60,799 bases of DNA from Gammaproteobacteria bacterium (GTDB lineage Bacteria; Pseudomonadota; Gammaproteobacteria; Xanthomonadales; Wenzhouxiangellaceae), in contig JAAAPE010000059.1 of the NCBI GenBank assembly GCA_009908385.1, forward strand, positions 1 through 60,799, in the 5' to 3' direction. Under the pieces are notes generated by a model. The model did no database searches. It was not told where the DNA came from and was given only the letters and a program-made list of their open reading frames with translations. A program made the translations under genes and the position numbers. How positions within the stretch are numbered: the first letter of the stretch is position 1; the number at the start of each line of letters is the position of its first letter. Shown one piece after another: positions 44,360 to 53,981 of the stretch.

Positions 44360-45601
44360 ATGAGCGAACGCGAATTCGACATCGTCCTGATGGGCGCGAC
44401 CGGATTCACCGGCCGACTGGTGGCCGAACACCTCGTTCGAAGGCACGGGGTAGGCGGTCAACTCAAGTGGGCGCTCGCCGGTCGCAGCCGCGAAAAGCTC
44501 GAAACCATCCGGCTCGAGCTCGGCGAGACGGCCGCCGGCCTGCCGCTGCTCGTTGCCGACAGCCACGACCGGGAATCGCTCGATGCGATGGTACGCCGCG
44601 CATCGGTGGTCTGCACCACGGTCGGGCCCTACGCCCTGCACGGGTCCGACCTGCTGGCGGCTTGCGCCGAGAACGGCACCGACTACTGCGACCTCTCCGG
44701 CGAAGTGCCCTGGATGCGCAAGATGCTCGACGCCCACGCGGATGCCGCCGCGAAGAGCGGCGCGCGGATCGTCCACTGCTGCGGCTTCGACTCGATTCCT
44801 TCCGACATGGGCGTCTGGTTCCTGCAGAAGCACGCCAGGGAACGCTTCGGCGAGCCCCTCGGCCGAGTTCGCATGCGCGTCAAGGCGGCCAAGGGCGGCC
44901 TGAGCGGCGGCACCTACGCATCGATGCTCAACATCGTCGAGGAGGCCCGTCGCGACCGGGAGGTCGCGAGGGTCCTCAAGAATCCTTACGCGCTCTGCCC
45001 GGCGAATGCGCGTGAAGGGGAGCGCCAGCCCTACGTGTCCTCGGCCGTCTATGACCCGGTCTTCGACGTGTGGGCCGCACCGTTCGTGATGGCCGCCATC
45101 AACACGCGCGTGGTCCTCAAGGCCAATGCGCTGTCGGGATTCGCCTACGGCAAGGATTTCCGTTATGACGAGGCGGTCATGACCGGCCGGGGTTTCTCGG
45201 GCCGCATGAAAGCCACCACCGTGTCGCTGGCGATGGGCGCCTTCGCCCTCGGCGCGGCAATGGGCCCCACGCGGGCGCTTCTGAAGAAGATGGTGCTGCC
45301 CAAGCCGGGCGAGGGCCCCTCGGCCGAGGAGCGGGAGGCCGGTTTCTTCAAGATCGTTCTGGACGGTCGCAACGACAGCGCCGAGCAGAGCCTGCGGGTC
45401 TCGGTCAGTGGGGATCGGGATCCCGGCTACGGTTCCACCTCCAAGATGCTCGGGGAGACGGCGCTGGCGCTTGCCCGTGATCTGCCCGCGGATGCCTGCC
45501 CGGGCGGAATCTGGACGCCGTCGACGGCGCTCGGCGAGAAGTTGCTCGATCGCCTGGAGGAGCACGCCGGGCTGAGTTTCGAAGTTGTAGGGAATCTCTG
45601 A
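44360..45601 (+). CDS. Saccharopine dehydrogenase-like NAD(P)-binding protein
   Basis: 413 residues with an N-terminal Rossmann domain (IVLMGATGFTGRLVAEHL; nucleotide loop LAGRSREKLE) and GPYALHGSDLLAACAENGTDYCDLSGE. It resembles the trans-acting enoyl reductase/saccharopine dehydrogenase-like family, with the C-terminal membrane-associating segment near 290-310. Substrate unknown. It lies 48 bp after nadC. Confidence 0.82.
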   Translation: MSEREFDIVLMGATGFTGRLVAEHLVRRHGVGGQLKWALAGRSREKLETIRLELGETAAGLPLLVADSHDRESLDAMVRRASVVCTTVGPYALHGSDLLAACAENGTDYCDLSGEVPWMRKMLDAHADAAAKSGARIVHCCGFDSIPSDMGVWFLQKHARERFGEPLGRVRMRVKAAKGGLSGGTYASMLNIVEEARRDREVARVLKNPYALCPANAREGERQPYVSSAVYDPVFDVWAAPFVMAAINTRVVLKANALSGFAYGKDFRYDEAVMTGRGFSGRMKATTVSLAMGAFALGAAMGPTRALLKKMVLPKPGEGPSAEEREAGFFKIVLDGRNDSAEQSLRVSVSGDRDPGYGSTSKMLGETALALARDLPADACPGGIWTPSTALGEKLLDRLEEHAGLSFEVVGNL

Positions 45602-45621
45602 ATAGCTCTGCGCGGGCGAGA

Positions 45622-45641
45622 CGGCCCGCCTGGGCGGGCCG
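45622..45641. terminator. GC-rich hairpin between convergent genes
   Basis: CGGCCCGC, loop CTGG, GCGGGCCG: a perfect 8-bp stem in the 63-bp gap where the saccharopine-dehydrogenase-like gene and the alcohol dehydrogenase converge. It could end transcripts from both sides; there is no T-run. Unlike three other convergent gaps here, it holds no long palindromic element. Confidence 0.5.
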
Positions 45642-45664
45642 CGACCGAATGCCCTCCCTGGCGC

Positions 45665-46717
45665 TCAGGCAGCCTTCAGGCTCTTCATGTCGATCACGAA
45701 TCGGTAGCGCACGTCACCGCGCTTCATGCGCTCGTAGGCCTCGTTGATCTCGCGGATGTCGAGCATTTCGATATCGCACTCGATGTCGTGCTCGGCGCAG
45801 AAGTCGAGGCATTCCTGCGTCTCGGGCAGACCGCCGATCAGCGACCCCGCCAGCGAGCGTCGACCGAAGATCAGGGGGCCTGCATCGAGCGGCGGGTCGA
45901 CGGGCTCTGGCATCCCGACGAGCATGTGCACGCCGTCGTGCTTGAGCGCGGCGATATAGGGATTGAGGTCGTGTGCGACCGGCACCGTGTCGAGCATGAA
46001 ATCGAAGTGCCCGGCGACCGCTTCCATCTGTTTCTCGTCGGTCGACACGACCACGTGGTGAGCGCCCTGGCGTTTTGCCTCGCCCGCTTTCTCGGCCGAG
46101 CGCGTGAACAACGTGACCTCTGCGCCCAGCGCCCGGGCGAGCTTCACGCCCATGTGGCCCAGGCCGCCCATGCCGATCACGCCGATGCGATGACCGTCGC
46201 CCACGCCGAAGTGGCGCAGCGGTGAATAGGTCGTGATTCCGGCACAAAGCAGCGGGGCCGCGGCAGCGGGATCGAGATTGTCGGGAATCCTGACGACGAA
46301 GCGGTCACTGACGACGATGTGTTCGGAATAGCCACCGTAGGTCTTCGAGCCGTCGTGCAGGTCCTGGCCGTTGTAGGTCAGCACGTTGCCGCCGGTACAG
46401 TATTGCTCGAGCCCTTCCTCGCAGGCGGAGCAATTACGGCAGGAATCGACCAGGCAGCCCACGCCGACGCGGTCGCCGACGCGAAAGCGCTCGACCTCGT
46501 CGCCTACGTCGGTGACACGCCCGACGATCTCGTGCCCGGGGACGACCGGGTAGTCGGTCATGCCCCAGTCGTTCTCGACGAAATGGATGTCGGTATGGCA
46601 GATCCCGCAGTACTCGATCTCGATGCTGACATCGTCCGGCCGTGGAGCGCGCCGCTCGATGTCGAGTGGTGCCACGCCGGAAGTCTCCGACGTTGCGCCG
46701 TAGGCTCTCGTGCTCAT
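45665..46717 (-). CDS. Zinc-dependent NAD(P) alcohol dehydrogenase (cinnamyl-alcohol dehydrogenase type)
   Basis: 350 residues. Catalytic zinc site CGICHTDIHFVENDWG and GHEIVGRV, structural zinc cluster around DSCRNCSACEEGLEQYC, nucleotide motif GMGGLGHMGVKLARALG. It matches the YahK/Adh family that reduces aldehydes with NADPH. The start faces repeat element C 90 bp upstream, so transcription from the left-running gltB-like gene would have to cross that element. Confidence 0.93.
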   Translation of the reverse strand: MSTRAYGATSETSGVAPLDIERRAPRPDDVSIEIEYCGICHTDIHFVENDWGMTDYPVVPGHEIVGRVTDVGDEVERFRVGDRVGVGCLVDSCRNCSACEEGLEQYCTGGNVLTYNGQDLHDGSKTYGGYSEHIVVSDRFVVRIPDNLDPAAAAPLLCAGITTYSPLRHFGVGDGHRIGVIGMGGLGHMGVKLARALGAEVTLFTRSAEKAGEAKRQGAHHVVVSTDEKQMEAVAGHFDFMLDTVPVAHDLNPYIAALKHDGVHMLVGMPEPVDPPLDAGPLIFGRRSLAGSLIGGLPETQECLDFCAEHDIECDIEMLDIREINEAYERMKRGDVRYRFVIDMKSLKAA

Positions 46718-46809
46718 CTCTGGTTCTCCCGTGATGTTGTCGGGTGATGGTAACGCCGGTCGTTCAAGGCGGCGTCACATGAATCGAGAATAGCCAGTTT
46801 TCGCGCTTG

Positions 46810-47797
46810 GTGTTTTGGTTTTTTGGTTCGGCATCCGCTGGGGGTGGTGGGCGGCTGCGCCGCGGGCGCTGTGATGCTTTCTGCACTCGGCACTCGGCAC
46901 CGTAGTCCCGGACGGAGCGAAGCGCAGATCCGGGACCTTCTTGCCGGATGGCAGGGTGCCGGGTTGTGCTTCCCTGCCGTGGACCGTGGGTTCGCGACAC
47001 CGGTCGCCGTGGCGTCCTCGACACGTCAACTGCGATTTCGCCCGGGCCCGCTTCGCGGGGTCTTGCGGCGACTTACTTTTTTCAATTACCAAAAAAGTAA
47101 GCAAAAGGGCTCTTAAAGATGCCGGATGGGCCGCAGGAGTCGAAATGGTGGTGTCTCCAGAACCCCGACTGCGGCGTTGTTCTGGTCCGGTCTGATTCTC
47201 CGGTGGCAGTAGCGAGACCTTGGCGTAATCCGCACGAGGACAGCACGACCTCGATGACCCCGGCTTCGGTTGGCGGAGCCACGGCCTTCCAGTTGCGGGG
47301 CTTGGCCCATCCGGAAGCCTGCGCGCGCGAAGCGCGCGGTGTCGTGTCGTCCGAAAGTCCAGAAGCCGGACCAGGGCCACTTTCGGCTTCTGCCGAAGTC
47401 CCGGCGAATCCGGCCGGGCTCGAACAGCGTCGTAACCAGAGTTCTGGAGCCCCCACGCAGTCCAATTTCCGAGACGCCAGACGGCGTCCTTTAAGAGCGT
47501 TTTTGGTGACTTTTGTCGCGACTGACAAAAGTTACCCGGCGCAAGAGTCTGCGAAGCAGGCCGGCCGGAACGCCTTTGACTTGTCGAGGACGCCACGGCG
47601 ACCGGTGGCGCAATCCCTCGATCCACGGATCAGAAAAAATCCAGCGCCCTGCCATCCGGCAAGAAGGTCCCGGATCTGCGCTTCGCTCCGTCCGGGACCA
47701 CGGTGCACAAAGCGCCACAGGGCCCGCGGCGCAGCCGCCCCGCCACGCCAGGCAGATGCCGAACCAGAAAACCAAAACGTGAAAAAACCAAAACACC
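46810..47797. repeat. Nested palindromic intergenic element, copy C
   Basis: About 0.99 kb between co-directional minus-strand genes. It is the shortest complete copy: both termini are present (TTTTTTGGTTCGGCA at left; TGCCGAACCAGAAAACC at right). H1 is 47072-47101, H2 47506-47535 and the core 404 bp, in copy A orientation. No extra arm module is present on the H2 side. H2 here has TTTTGT paired with ACAAAA, where B and E have T6/A6. An open minus-strand frame through the core has a one-base deletion near H1 (about 47115-47119). Confidence 0.9.
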
Positions 47798-47808
47798 AGG
47801 CCGGATCG

Positions 47809-49392
47809 CTACCAGCGGTCGGAACGCGCGTTCTTCCACTCCTCGCTGAAGGGCCCCCTCGCATTGCTTTCATCGAGCAGCTGGCCGGGCTCGTGAAAAT
47901 CGTAAAGGTCGGCGAAGGTGGCCACGCTCAGTTCGCTGGAACGCCGATAGATGTGCGACGGGCGGATTTCGTCGGGGTGGCCGAGACCCATGGCCGAAAG
48001 CAGTTTGATCAGGCCCTCTATGGTCTTCCTGTGATAGCGCGCCACGCGCGGTGCCTTGTCCTCGACGACCAGGCCGCGCACCAGGGACGGATTTTGCGTG
48101 GTGATTCCGGTGGGGCAGGTATTGTTGTTGCAGCTCAAAGACTGGATGCAGCCGAGCGCGAACATCATGCCGCGGGCGCTGTTGCAGCCGTCGGCGCCCA
48201 GCGCCAGCGCCCGGATCATGTGAAAGCCGCTCAGGATCTTGCCGCTGCAGATGATGCGGACGTCGTCTCGCAGGCCCGTGCCGGTGAGTATGTCGTGCAC
48301 GAGCACCACGGCGTCTCGCTTGGGCATCCCGAGCGAATTGGTGAACTCCAGCGGGGCGGCTCCGGTGCCGCCTTCGCCGCCGTCGACGGTAATGAAGTCC
48401 GGGCGGATGCCGGTATCGATCATGGCGCGGCATATCGCCAGGAAGTCGCTGACCCGGCCCACGCAGAACTTGAATCCCACCGGCTTTCCGCCGGACAGTT
48501 CGCGCAGCCTTGCGATGAACTCCATCATTTCGGCCGGGGTGGAGAAGGCGCTGTGCGACGGCGGTGAAATGCAGGCCTCTCCGACCTCGACTTCGCGCGC
48601 GCGGGCGATTTCACGGTTGACCTTGGGTCCCGGCAGAATGCCCCCGGCCCCCGGCTTGGCGCCCTGGGAAAGCTTGAGCTCGATCATCCGGATGCTGTCC
48701 TGGCCGGAGGCCACTTCCTCGAAGCGGTCGACATTGAACTTGCCGTCGGCCGTCCGGCAGCCGAAATAGCCGCTGCCGATCTGCCAGATGAGGTCGCCGC
48801 CGCCGGACAGGTGGTAGCGTGAAACGCCGCCTTCGCCGGTGTTGTGAGCGAAGCCGCCCTCGGCCGCCCCCTTGTTGAGGGCCTCCACCGCGTTGGGCGA
48901 CAGGGAGCCGAAGCTCATCGCGGAAATGTTCAACAGCGAGGAAGAATAGGGCTTCGAACAGTCCTTGCCGCCGATGTCGATCCTGGGCTCCTCCTCGAGC
49001 AGCGGCGCCGGCGAGAGGACGTGTGCGGCCCATTCATACCCCGGGCGATAGACGTCGCGCTGCGTGCCGAAAGGCCGGGTCTCGAGTTCCCCTTTCGCGC
49101 GCTGGTAGATCAGTGCGCGATACTCGCGCTCGAACGGGTAGGCGTCGAGGTTGCTCTCGATGAGGTACTGCTGTATCTCCGGCCGGAAATGCTCGATCAG
49201 GTAACGGAAGTGCCCGATGATCGGGAAATTGCGCAGCACGGTGTGCTTGGTCTGCATGGCATCGCGTATGCCGAGCGCCAGCAGCGGAACGATGATCAGC
49301 AGCAGGTACCAGGCCGGCGGCCAGGCCATGCCCACAAGGCCGACGACGGCGAACCCGATGAGCAGGAAAACGAAAACGGATTGTCTTGCCAT
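47809..49392 (-). CDS. FMN-binding glutamate synthase family protein
   Basis: 527 residues: two N-terminal membrane helices (about 5-45), then a glutamate-synthase alpha-like FMN barrel. Iron-sulfur cysteines are seen in SLSCNNNTCPTGITT; the FMN/substrate part includes FGSLSPNAVEALNKGAAEGG and VDGGEGGTGAAPLEF. Such stand-alone GltB-like membrane proteins lack the amidotransferase domain and their exact reaction is uncertain. The 43-bp gap to the TonB receptor is empty. Confidence 0.88.
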   Translation of the reverse strand: MARQSVFVFLLIGFAVVGLVGMAWPPAWYLLLIIVPLLALGIRDAMQTKHTVLRNFPIIGHFRYLIEHFRPEIQQYLIESNLDAYPFEREYRALIYQRAKGELETRPFGTQRDVYRPGYEWAAHVLSPAPLLEEEPRIDIGGKDCSKPYSSSLLNISAMSFGSLSPNAVEALNKGAAEGGFAHNTGEGGVSRYHLSGGGDLIWQIGSGYFGCRTADGKFNVDRFEEVASGQDSIRMIELKLSQGAKPGAGGILPGPKVNREIARAREVEVGEACISPPSHSAFSTPAEMMEFIARLRELSGGKPVGFKFCVGRVSDFLAICRAMIDTGIRPDFITVDGGEGGTGAAPLEFTNSLGMPKRDAVVLVHDILTGTGLRDDVRIICSGKILSGFHMIRALALGADGCNSARGMMFALGCIQSLSCNNNTCPTGITTQNPSLVRGLVVEDKAPRVARYHRKTIEGLIKLLSAMGLGHPDEIRPSHIYRRSSELSVATFADLYDFHEPGQLLDESNARGPFSEEWKNARSDRW

Positions 49393-49435
49393 GCGGGCAG
49401 ACTAGCCCGAATTCGCGACGAGTTGAAGTCCCTCC

Positions 49436-51901
49436 TCAGAAGCTCAGTTCGGTGCGGGCGTAGACGAATCGCCCGTTGAGGCCGATCGGGTTGATCGGAT
49501 CGTAGGCGAAGTTGCCGAAGAAATCGTTGGCCTCGCGGGACTGATCGGGGTAGCGATCGGTGAGATTGCTCGCGCCCAGGCTCAGGCGCCACTGCCGGCC
49601 GAAGCGATAGCCGGCCTCGACGTCCAGCGCGTATTGGTCATCGAATTCCTGTTGGGCGAACGTGAACACTCGGGTTACCGAAGAGTAGGCGCGCAGCCGC
49701 GCGGAGAATGACCAGGCGCGGCCCTGCCATTCGACGCTCGAAATCCAGCGATGTCGCGGCGTGGCCGTCTCGATGGTGTTGCGTTCTTCAACGCCGACGA
49801 GATCGATCCCGGGCACCAGCGTGGTGAGTTCTCCCGGGGGCGTCGCCGTATCGGTGATTTTCGTGCGCGCGTACGCGTAGCTGCTGTCGATACGCCAGGT
49901 GCCGCGCTCGCCGGGCATGTCGAGGCTGAAGAGCAGTTCGCCACCTTCGGTTCGTGTGTCGGTGGCGTTGGTGAAGAAGCTGATCGCCTCGACACCTTCG
50001 GCTCCCGGCAGCGGTGCGATGAATCCGATCACCGCCGGGTCGCGTATGAAACCCGACAGCGTGATTCGGTCCTCTACCTCGATCCGGAAAACGTCGGCGG
50101 AGACGCGCAGCGCACTGTCGGGCTGCCACACCAGCCCGGCGCTGAAATTGATCGAGCGCTCTTCGTCCAGCTCGGGAATGCCCAGCGCCCGGGCAATGGC
50201 CGAATCGTTGGATACGAGCCGGGAGGATATTCGGCCCCCTTCGGTCGAGAAGGTGTTGTCCCGGCGCGCCCAGGCAAGCTGCGCCAGGGAGGGGGCGCGG
50301 AAACTGTTCGAAAGCGAGGCGCGCAGGCTCAGATTCTGAGTAGTGTCGTGACGCAGCGACAGCTTGCCGGTCACGGTGCTGCCGAAATCGTCATAGTGTT
50401 CGTATCGACCGGCGATGCTTGCTTCGAGGCGCTCGCTCAGTTGCGCGGTCAGTTCCGAGAACGCGCCGAAGACACGCCGGTCGATGTCGGCCGTGTCGTC
50501 CGGAGAGAGGCCCTTGGCCCCCTGGGCGCCGATGTCGGGCAGCCCCACGAGTTCGGCGAGCGCTTCGGGGTAGCGGAATTCGCCCGCGGCGTAGGAGGCG
50601 AAGTCCCCGGCTTCGGGCTCGAATCGCTCGAGACGGTAGTTGACGCCCACGGCGAGATGCGACGGTCGTCCGAAGGGGCCTCGCTGCAAGCGTCGGTTTG
50701 CCTCGCTCGAAAAGGCGAGCAGGCTGTTGGTGAACGTCCCCGAATCGAAGCGAGTCGGACTGTCCGGGCCGAGCGACGGGTTGAGCGAATTCTCGACGCC
50801 GAATTCGAAGCGGTTGTAGCCGGCACTGATCGAATGGTCGAAGCGCCAGTCGCCCGAGGCGTGGCGGGCACCGAATGCGAGCCCCGCATCCTCGTTGTCA
50901 CCGATCGTCACGGGGCGATAGCCGTCGGGGTAGATGGCCTGCACGTTCTGTTTGCTGTCGGGATAGCGATAGACCGCCGCGCCCTCGCTGTCGCGGGCAG
51001 TGGCCGTACCGAAACCGTAGAGCGTGACGCCGCCGAGCGGTCGCTCCAGATTGAACCAGGCGCCGAGTGCGTCGCTGTCCGGATCGCCCACCCGATGCGT
51101 TCGTTGCCCCCGGAAGCCCAGGTTGGCCTCGGTCTGCGGGATGAAGGGCGACACCCGGTCGAGGCCGGCGCGGTTGGTCGCGCCGCGGCGATTGGCTTCC
51201 AGGCCGAAAGACAGGAATCCGCCCTGGTCCAGCGCCAGGCCGCTATTGACCCAGGCGCCGGTCGAATGGCCGTCGGTGACCGTCTCGCCGATCGGCGAGA
51301 CCCGGCTGTGGTGCAGGCCATGGCTGATGCCGACTCGCGTGCTTCCGATATCGTCTTCCAGCACGATGTTGATGACGCCCGCGATGGCGTCGGAGCCGTA
51401 GAGTGCGCTCGCGCCGTCGCGCATGATTTCCACGCGCTTGACTGCGCTCAGGGGGATGGTGTTGAAGTCGAAAGCGTTACTGCCCTTGCCGATCTTGGTG
51501 TTGTCGTTGACCACTGCCGACAGGTGGCGACGCTTGCCGTTGACCAGCACCAGGACCTGGTCGGGATTCATCCCGCGAAGTTGTGCGGCCCGGATGTGGT
51601 CGGACGTCACAGAATTGGACTGCCGCGGAAAACTGAACGACGGAACGACCAGGGCCAGCGCTTCGCCCAGTTCGTTGCCGACGGCGCCTGAGCTGCGAAG
51701 TGCCTCGCCGGAAACGATATCCACTGGAATGAGCGTCTGCCCCGCCGTGCTCGCGCGGGCCCGGCTGCCGATGACGGTGACCGGGCCCAACTCGAGTTGC
51801 CGGTCGTCGGACGGCCGGGCTTCGCTTTGCGCGGATACGCCGCCGGTCGCGCCGGAGGCCAGCGCCGCCGCGATTGCAAGTCTCGAGAAGTTCCCGATCA
51901 C
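49436..51901 (-). CDS. TonB-dependent outer-membrane receptor
   Basis: 821 residues from the chosen GTG at 51901, which has GGAGGA six bases upstream and overlaps the DUF547 stop (GTGA). The ATG at 51919 would bury this Shine-Dalgarno in coding sequence. Signal peptide (about 1-23), plug domain (VNGKRRHLSAVVN, DGASALYGSDAIAGVINIVL) and a beta-barrel ending with a terminal F (ARTELSF). The ligand is unknown. It is probably coupled to DUF547. Confidence 0.92.
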   Translation of the reverse strand: MIGNFSRLAIAAALASGATGGVSAQSEARPSDDRQLELGPVTVIGSRARASTAGQTLIPVDIVSGEALRSSGAVGNELGEALALVVPSFSFPRQSNSVTSDHIRAAQLRGMNPDQVLVLVNGKRRHLSAVVNDNTKIGKGSNAFDFNTIPLSAVKRVEIMRDGASALYGSDAIAGVINIVLEDDIGSTRVGISHGLHHSRVSPIGETVTDGHSTGAWVNSGLALDQGGFLSFGLEANRRGATNRAGLDRVSPFIPQTEANLGFRGQRTHRVGDPDSDALGAWFNLERPLGGVTLYGFGTATARDSEGAAVYRYPDSKQNVQAIYPDGYRPVTIGDNEDAGLAFGARHASGDWRFDHSISAGYNRFEFGVENSLNPSLGPDSPTRFDSGTFTNSLLAFSSEANRRLQRGPFGRPSHLAVGVNYRLERFEPEAGDFASYAAGEFRYPEALAELVGLPDIGAQGAKGLSPDDTADIDRRVFGAFSELTAQLSERLEASIAGRYEHYDDFGSTVTGKLSLRHDTTQNLSLRASLSNSFRAPSLAQLAWARRDNTFSTEGGRISSRLVSNDSAIARALGIPELDEERSINFSAGLVWQPDSALRVSADVFRIEVEDRITLSGFIRDPAVIGFIAPLPGAEGVEAISFFTNATDTRTEGGELLFSLDMPGERGTWRIDSSYAYARTKITDTATPPGELTTLVPGIDLVGVEERNTIETATPRHRWISSVEWQGRAWSFSARLRAYSSVTRVFTFAQQEFDDQYALDVEAGYRFGRQWRLSLGASNLTDRYPDQSREANDFFGNFAYDPINPIGLNGRFVYARTELSF

Positions 51902-52785
51902 TGATTGTCCTCCCGCCATTGCCGCATGTTGTCAGGAGAATTGAGATCCCAGTCGTAGTCGATGAAGCGTTTCTCCCGGGTGTTCTGGTAAAGAGCCTCG
52001 CGCGTGGGCTCGAGGTGCTGCTCGATGAAAGCGTCGACGCTGCCGGCGGCCTGCTCGAAGTCGTCCTGGTACCAGTTGAACAGGCTGGTCAGTCGCGCCG
52101 TCACGTCGCCGATTTCCAGGTGCATGTTGGTGAGTAGCGCGCGCCGGGTGTTTTCTTCCAGCAGCGCTTCGACATTGGACGGCGTGTAGATCATGCTTCG
52201 CAGCGGCGGGCAGCCCACGGAGGCGCAGTTGACGGCAAAGTGGACGCGCGCATCCTTCCAGCCCCGTTGCTCGAATCCCTTGCCGAGCAGGATTTCCTTT
52301 TCGATCTCGTCGAGTGAGTGGTCTCGACCGGCGACGTCGAAGATTCGCAGCCCGAACACCCGAAAGGGATTGAACAGGCCGCCGAAGTCCTTCACCGACC
52401 CCACCGGACGGCCGCCGTCGGCGTTGTCGACGATGTGGGCAATCATGAAGAAGTTGTAGGCGTTGATCCAGAAGGCGAGTGCGGTCTCGCGGGTGCGTAC
52501 TTCATCGATCTCGACCTGCGACAGGAACTCTCTCTGCCGGTCGATCAGCGCCCGGCTGTCGGGATTACCGATGGCAGCCGTGTAATCGAAGGAAGAAACC
52601 AGCCCGCCGGAATCCAGCTCGTGTTCGGTGACATGCCGAGCGAGCAACTCGGTATAGGGGGCAAACAGTTCGCGCACTTCCAGGGCATGGGCGGGCCAGG
52701 CACAGCACAGAAAAACCAGGGCTGCGAGGAATCTGGCAGGCGGGGCGGGCATCGATGTCGGTTTGCGATTGCAATGCATGACCAT
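51898..52785 (-). CDS. DUF547 domain-containing exported protein
   Basis: 295 residues at most, with a hydrophobic signal segment (FLAALVFLCCAWPAHA) and the DUF547 signatures FWINAYNFFMI and HFAVNCASVGCPPLRSMIY. Function unknown; periplasmic location expected. Alternative starts at 52779 and 52752 are possible (no clear Shine-Dalgarno decides). Coupled to the TonB receptor by a 4-bp overlap. Confidence 0.85.
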   Translation of the reverse strand: MVMHCNRKPTSMPAPPARFLAALVFLCCAWPAHALEVRELFAPYTELLARHVTEHELDSGGLVSSFDYTAAIGNPDSRALIDRQREFLSQVEIDEVRTRETALAFWINAYNFFMIAHIVDNADGGRPVGSVKDFGGLFNPFRVFGLRIFDVAGRDHSLDEIEKEILLGKGFEQRGWKDARVHFAVNCASVGCPPLRSMIYTPSNVEALLEENTRRALLTNMHLEIGDVTARLTSLFNWYQDDFEQAAGSVDAFIEQHLEPTREALYQNTREKRFIDYDWDLNSPDNMRQWREDNQ

Positions 52786-52984
52786 GAGCGTCGTTGGGGT
52801 GGAACCGTCATCGAGGATGCTAACGCAAAGGGCGAGAATGGCCCGTACGGGGTTATGCGTAGAGCAGAATGGCCGAAGCGGTGCCGGTTGCGCAGCGCGC
52901 GTAGGTCGGGGCCGCGTCCCCGACGGTCGACCTGGCCGGTACCGCCACGCGGCTGTTACTCAGGCGTTGCGTCGGGTGCGAAGA

Positions 52985-53932
52985 TTTGGATACCGGTCGG
53001 ATTGGTGGCCTCGACACGTCAAAATCGATTTCGCCCGGGGTGGCTTCGCGAGGTCTTGCGTTGGTTGATTCGATGACTTGGTCTCTAACTCGGAACGGGA
53101 CGCCGCGCACGGTGGCGTCCTCGACACGTCAAATTCCGTTTCGCCCGGGCTCGCTCCGCGAGGTCTTGCGGGGGCTGGTCGAAGACTCTGCCTCTAGCGC
53201 GGAATGCGACACTGCACGCGTTGTTGGTCTCGACCAGTCACAGGCGGTTCCGGCCGGCCTGCTTCGCAGGCTCTTGCGCCGGGTAACTTTTGTCAATCGC
53301 GACAAAAGTCACCAAAAACGCTCTTAAAAGACGCCGTTGTAGGTCTCGGGACTTGGGCTGAGTGGGGGCTCCAGAACTCCGGTTACGGCGTTGTTCGAGC
53401 CCGGCCGGATTCGCCGGGACTTCGGCCGAGGCCGGAAGTGGCCCTGGTCTGGCTTCTGGGCTTTCGGACGACACGAAACCGCGCGCTCCGCGCGCGCAAG
53501 CGTCCGGGTGGGCAAAGCCCCTTAGCCGAGAGGTCGTGGCTCCGCCAACCGAAACCAGGGTCATCGAGGTCGAGCCGTCCCCGTGCGGTTTACGCCCATA
53601 GCTTGCTAATGCCACCCGAGAATCAGACCGGTTCCGAACAACGCCGCAGTCGGGATTCTGGAGCCACCATCATTCCGATTCCTGCGGCGCATCCGGCATC
53701 TTTTAAGAGCCCTTTTGCTTACTTTTTTGGTAATTGAAAAAAGTAAGTCGCCGCAAGACCCCGCGAAGCGGGCCCGGGCGAAACAGATTTTGACTTGTCG
53801 AGGACGCCACAGCGACCGGTGGCGCGAACCCCCTGAGCTACGGCTGAGAAAATCCAGCCGCCCTGCCATCCGGCAAGAAGGTCCCGGATCTACGCTGCGC
53901 TCCGTCCGGGACTGCGGTTCAGTAAGCGCAGC
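52985..53932. repeat. Nested palindromic intergenic element, copy D
   Basis: About 0.95 kb in the DUF547-penicillin acylase gap. It lacks both terminal TTTTTTGGTTCGGCA modules and ends at a TCCCGGA-type hairpin on the right. H2 is 53283-53312 and H1 53718-53747, core 405 bp, in copy B orientation. Two arm modules (CTCTAACTCGGAA and CTCTAGCGCGGAA) precede H2. H2 carries TTTTGT paired with ACAAAA. The remaining gap (52786-52984 and 53933-53981) shows no gene. Confidence 0.88.
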
Positions 53933-53981
53933 AGGACGCACGGTGATCCATGCAGGTGATCGTCGAGACAACGGCTCTCTT

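Noticed and set aside
46810..47797. Repeated modules in the elements as a CRISPR array
   Set aside because: The repeated words are mirrored, of unequal length and without regular unique spacers; no cas gene is present.
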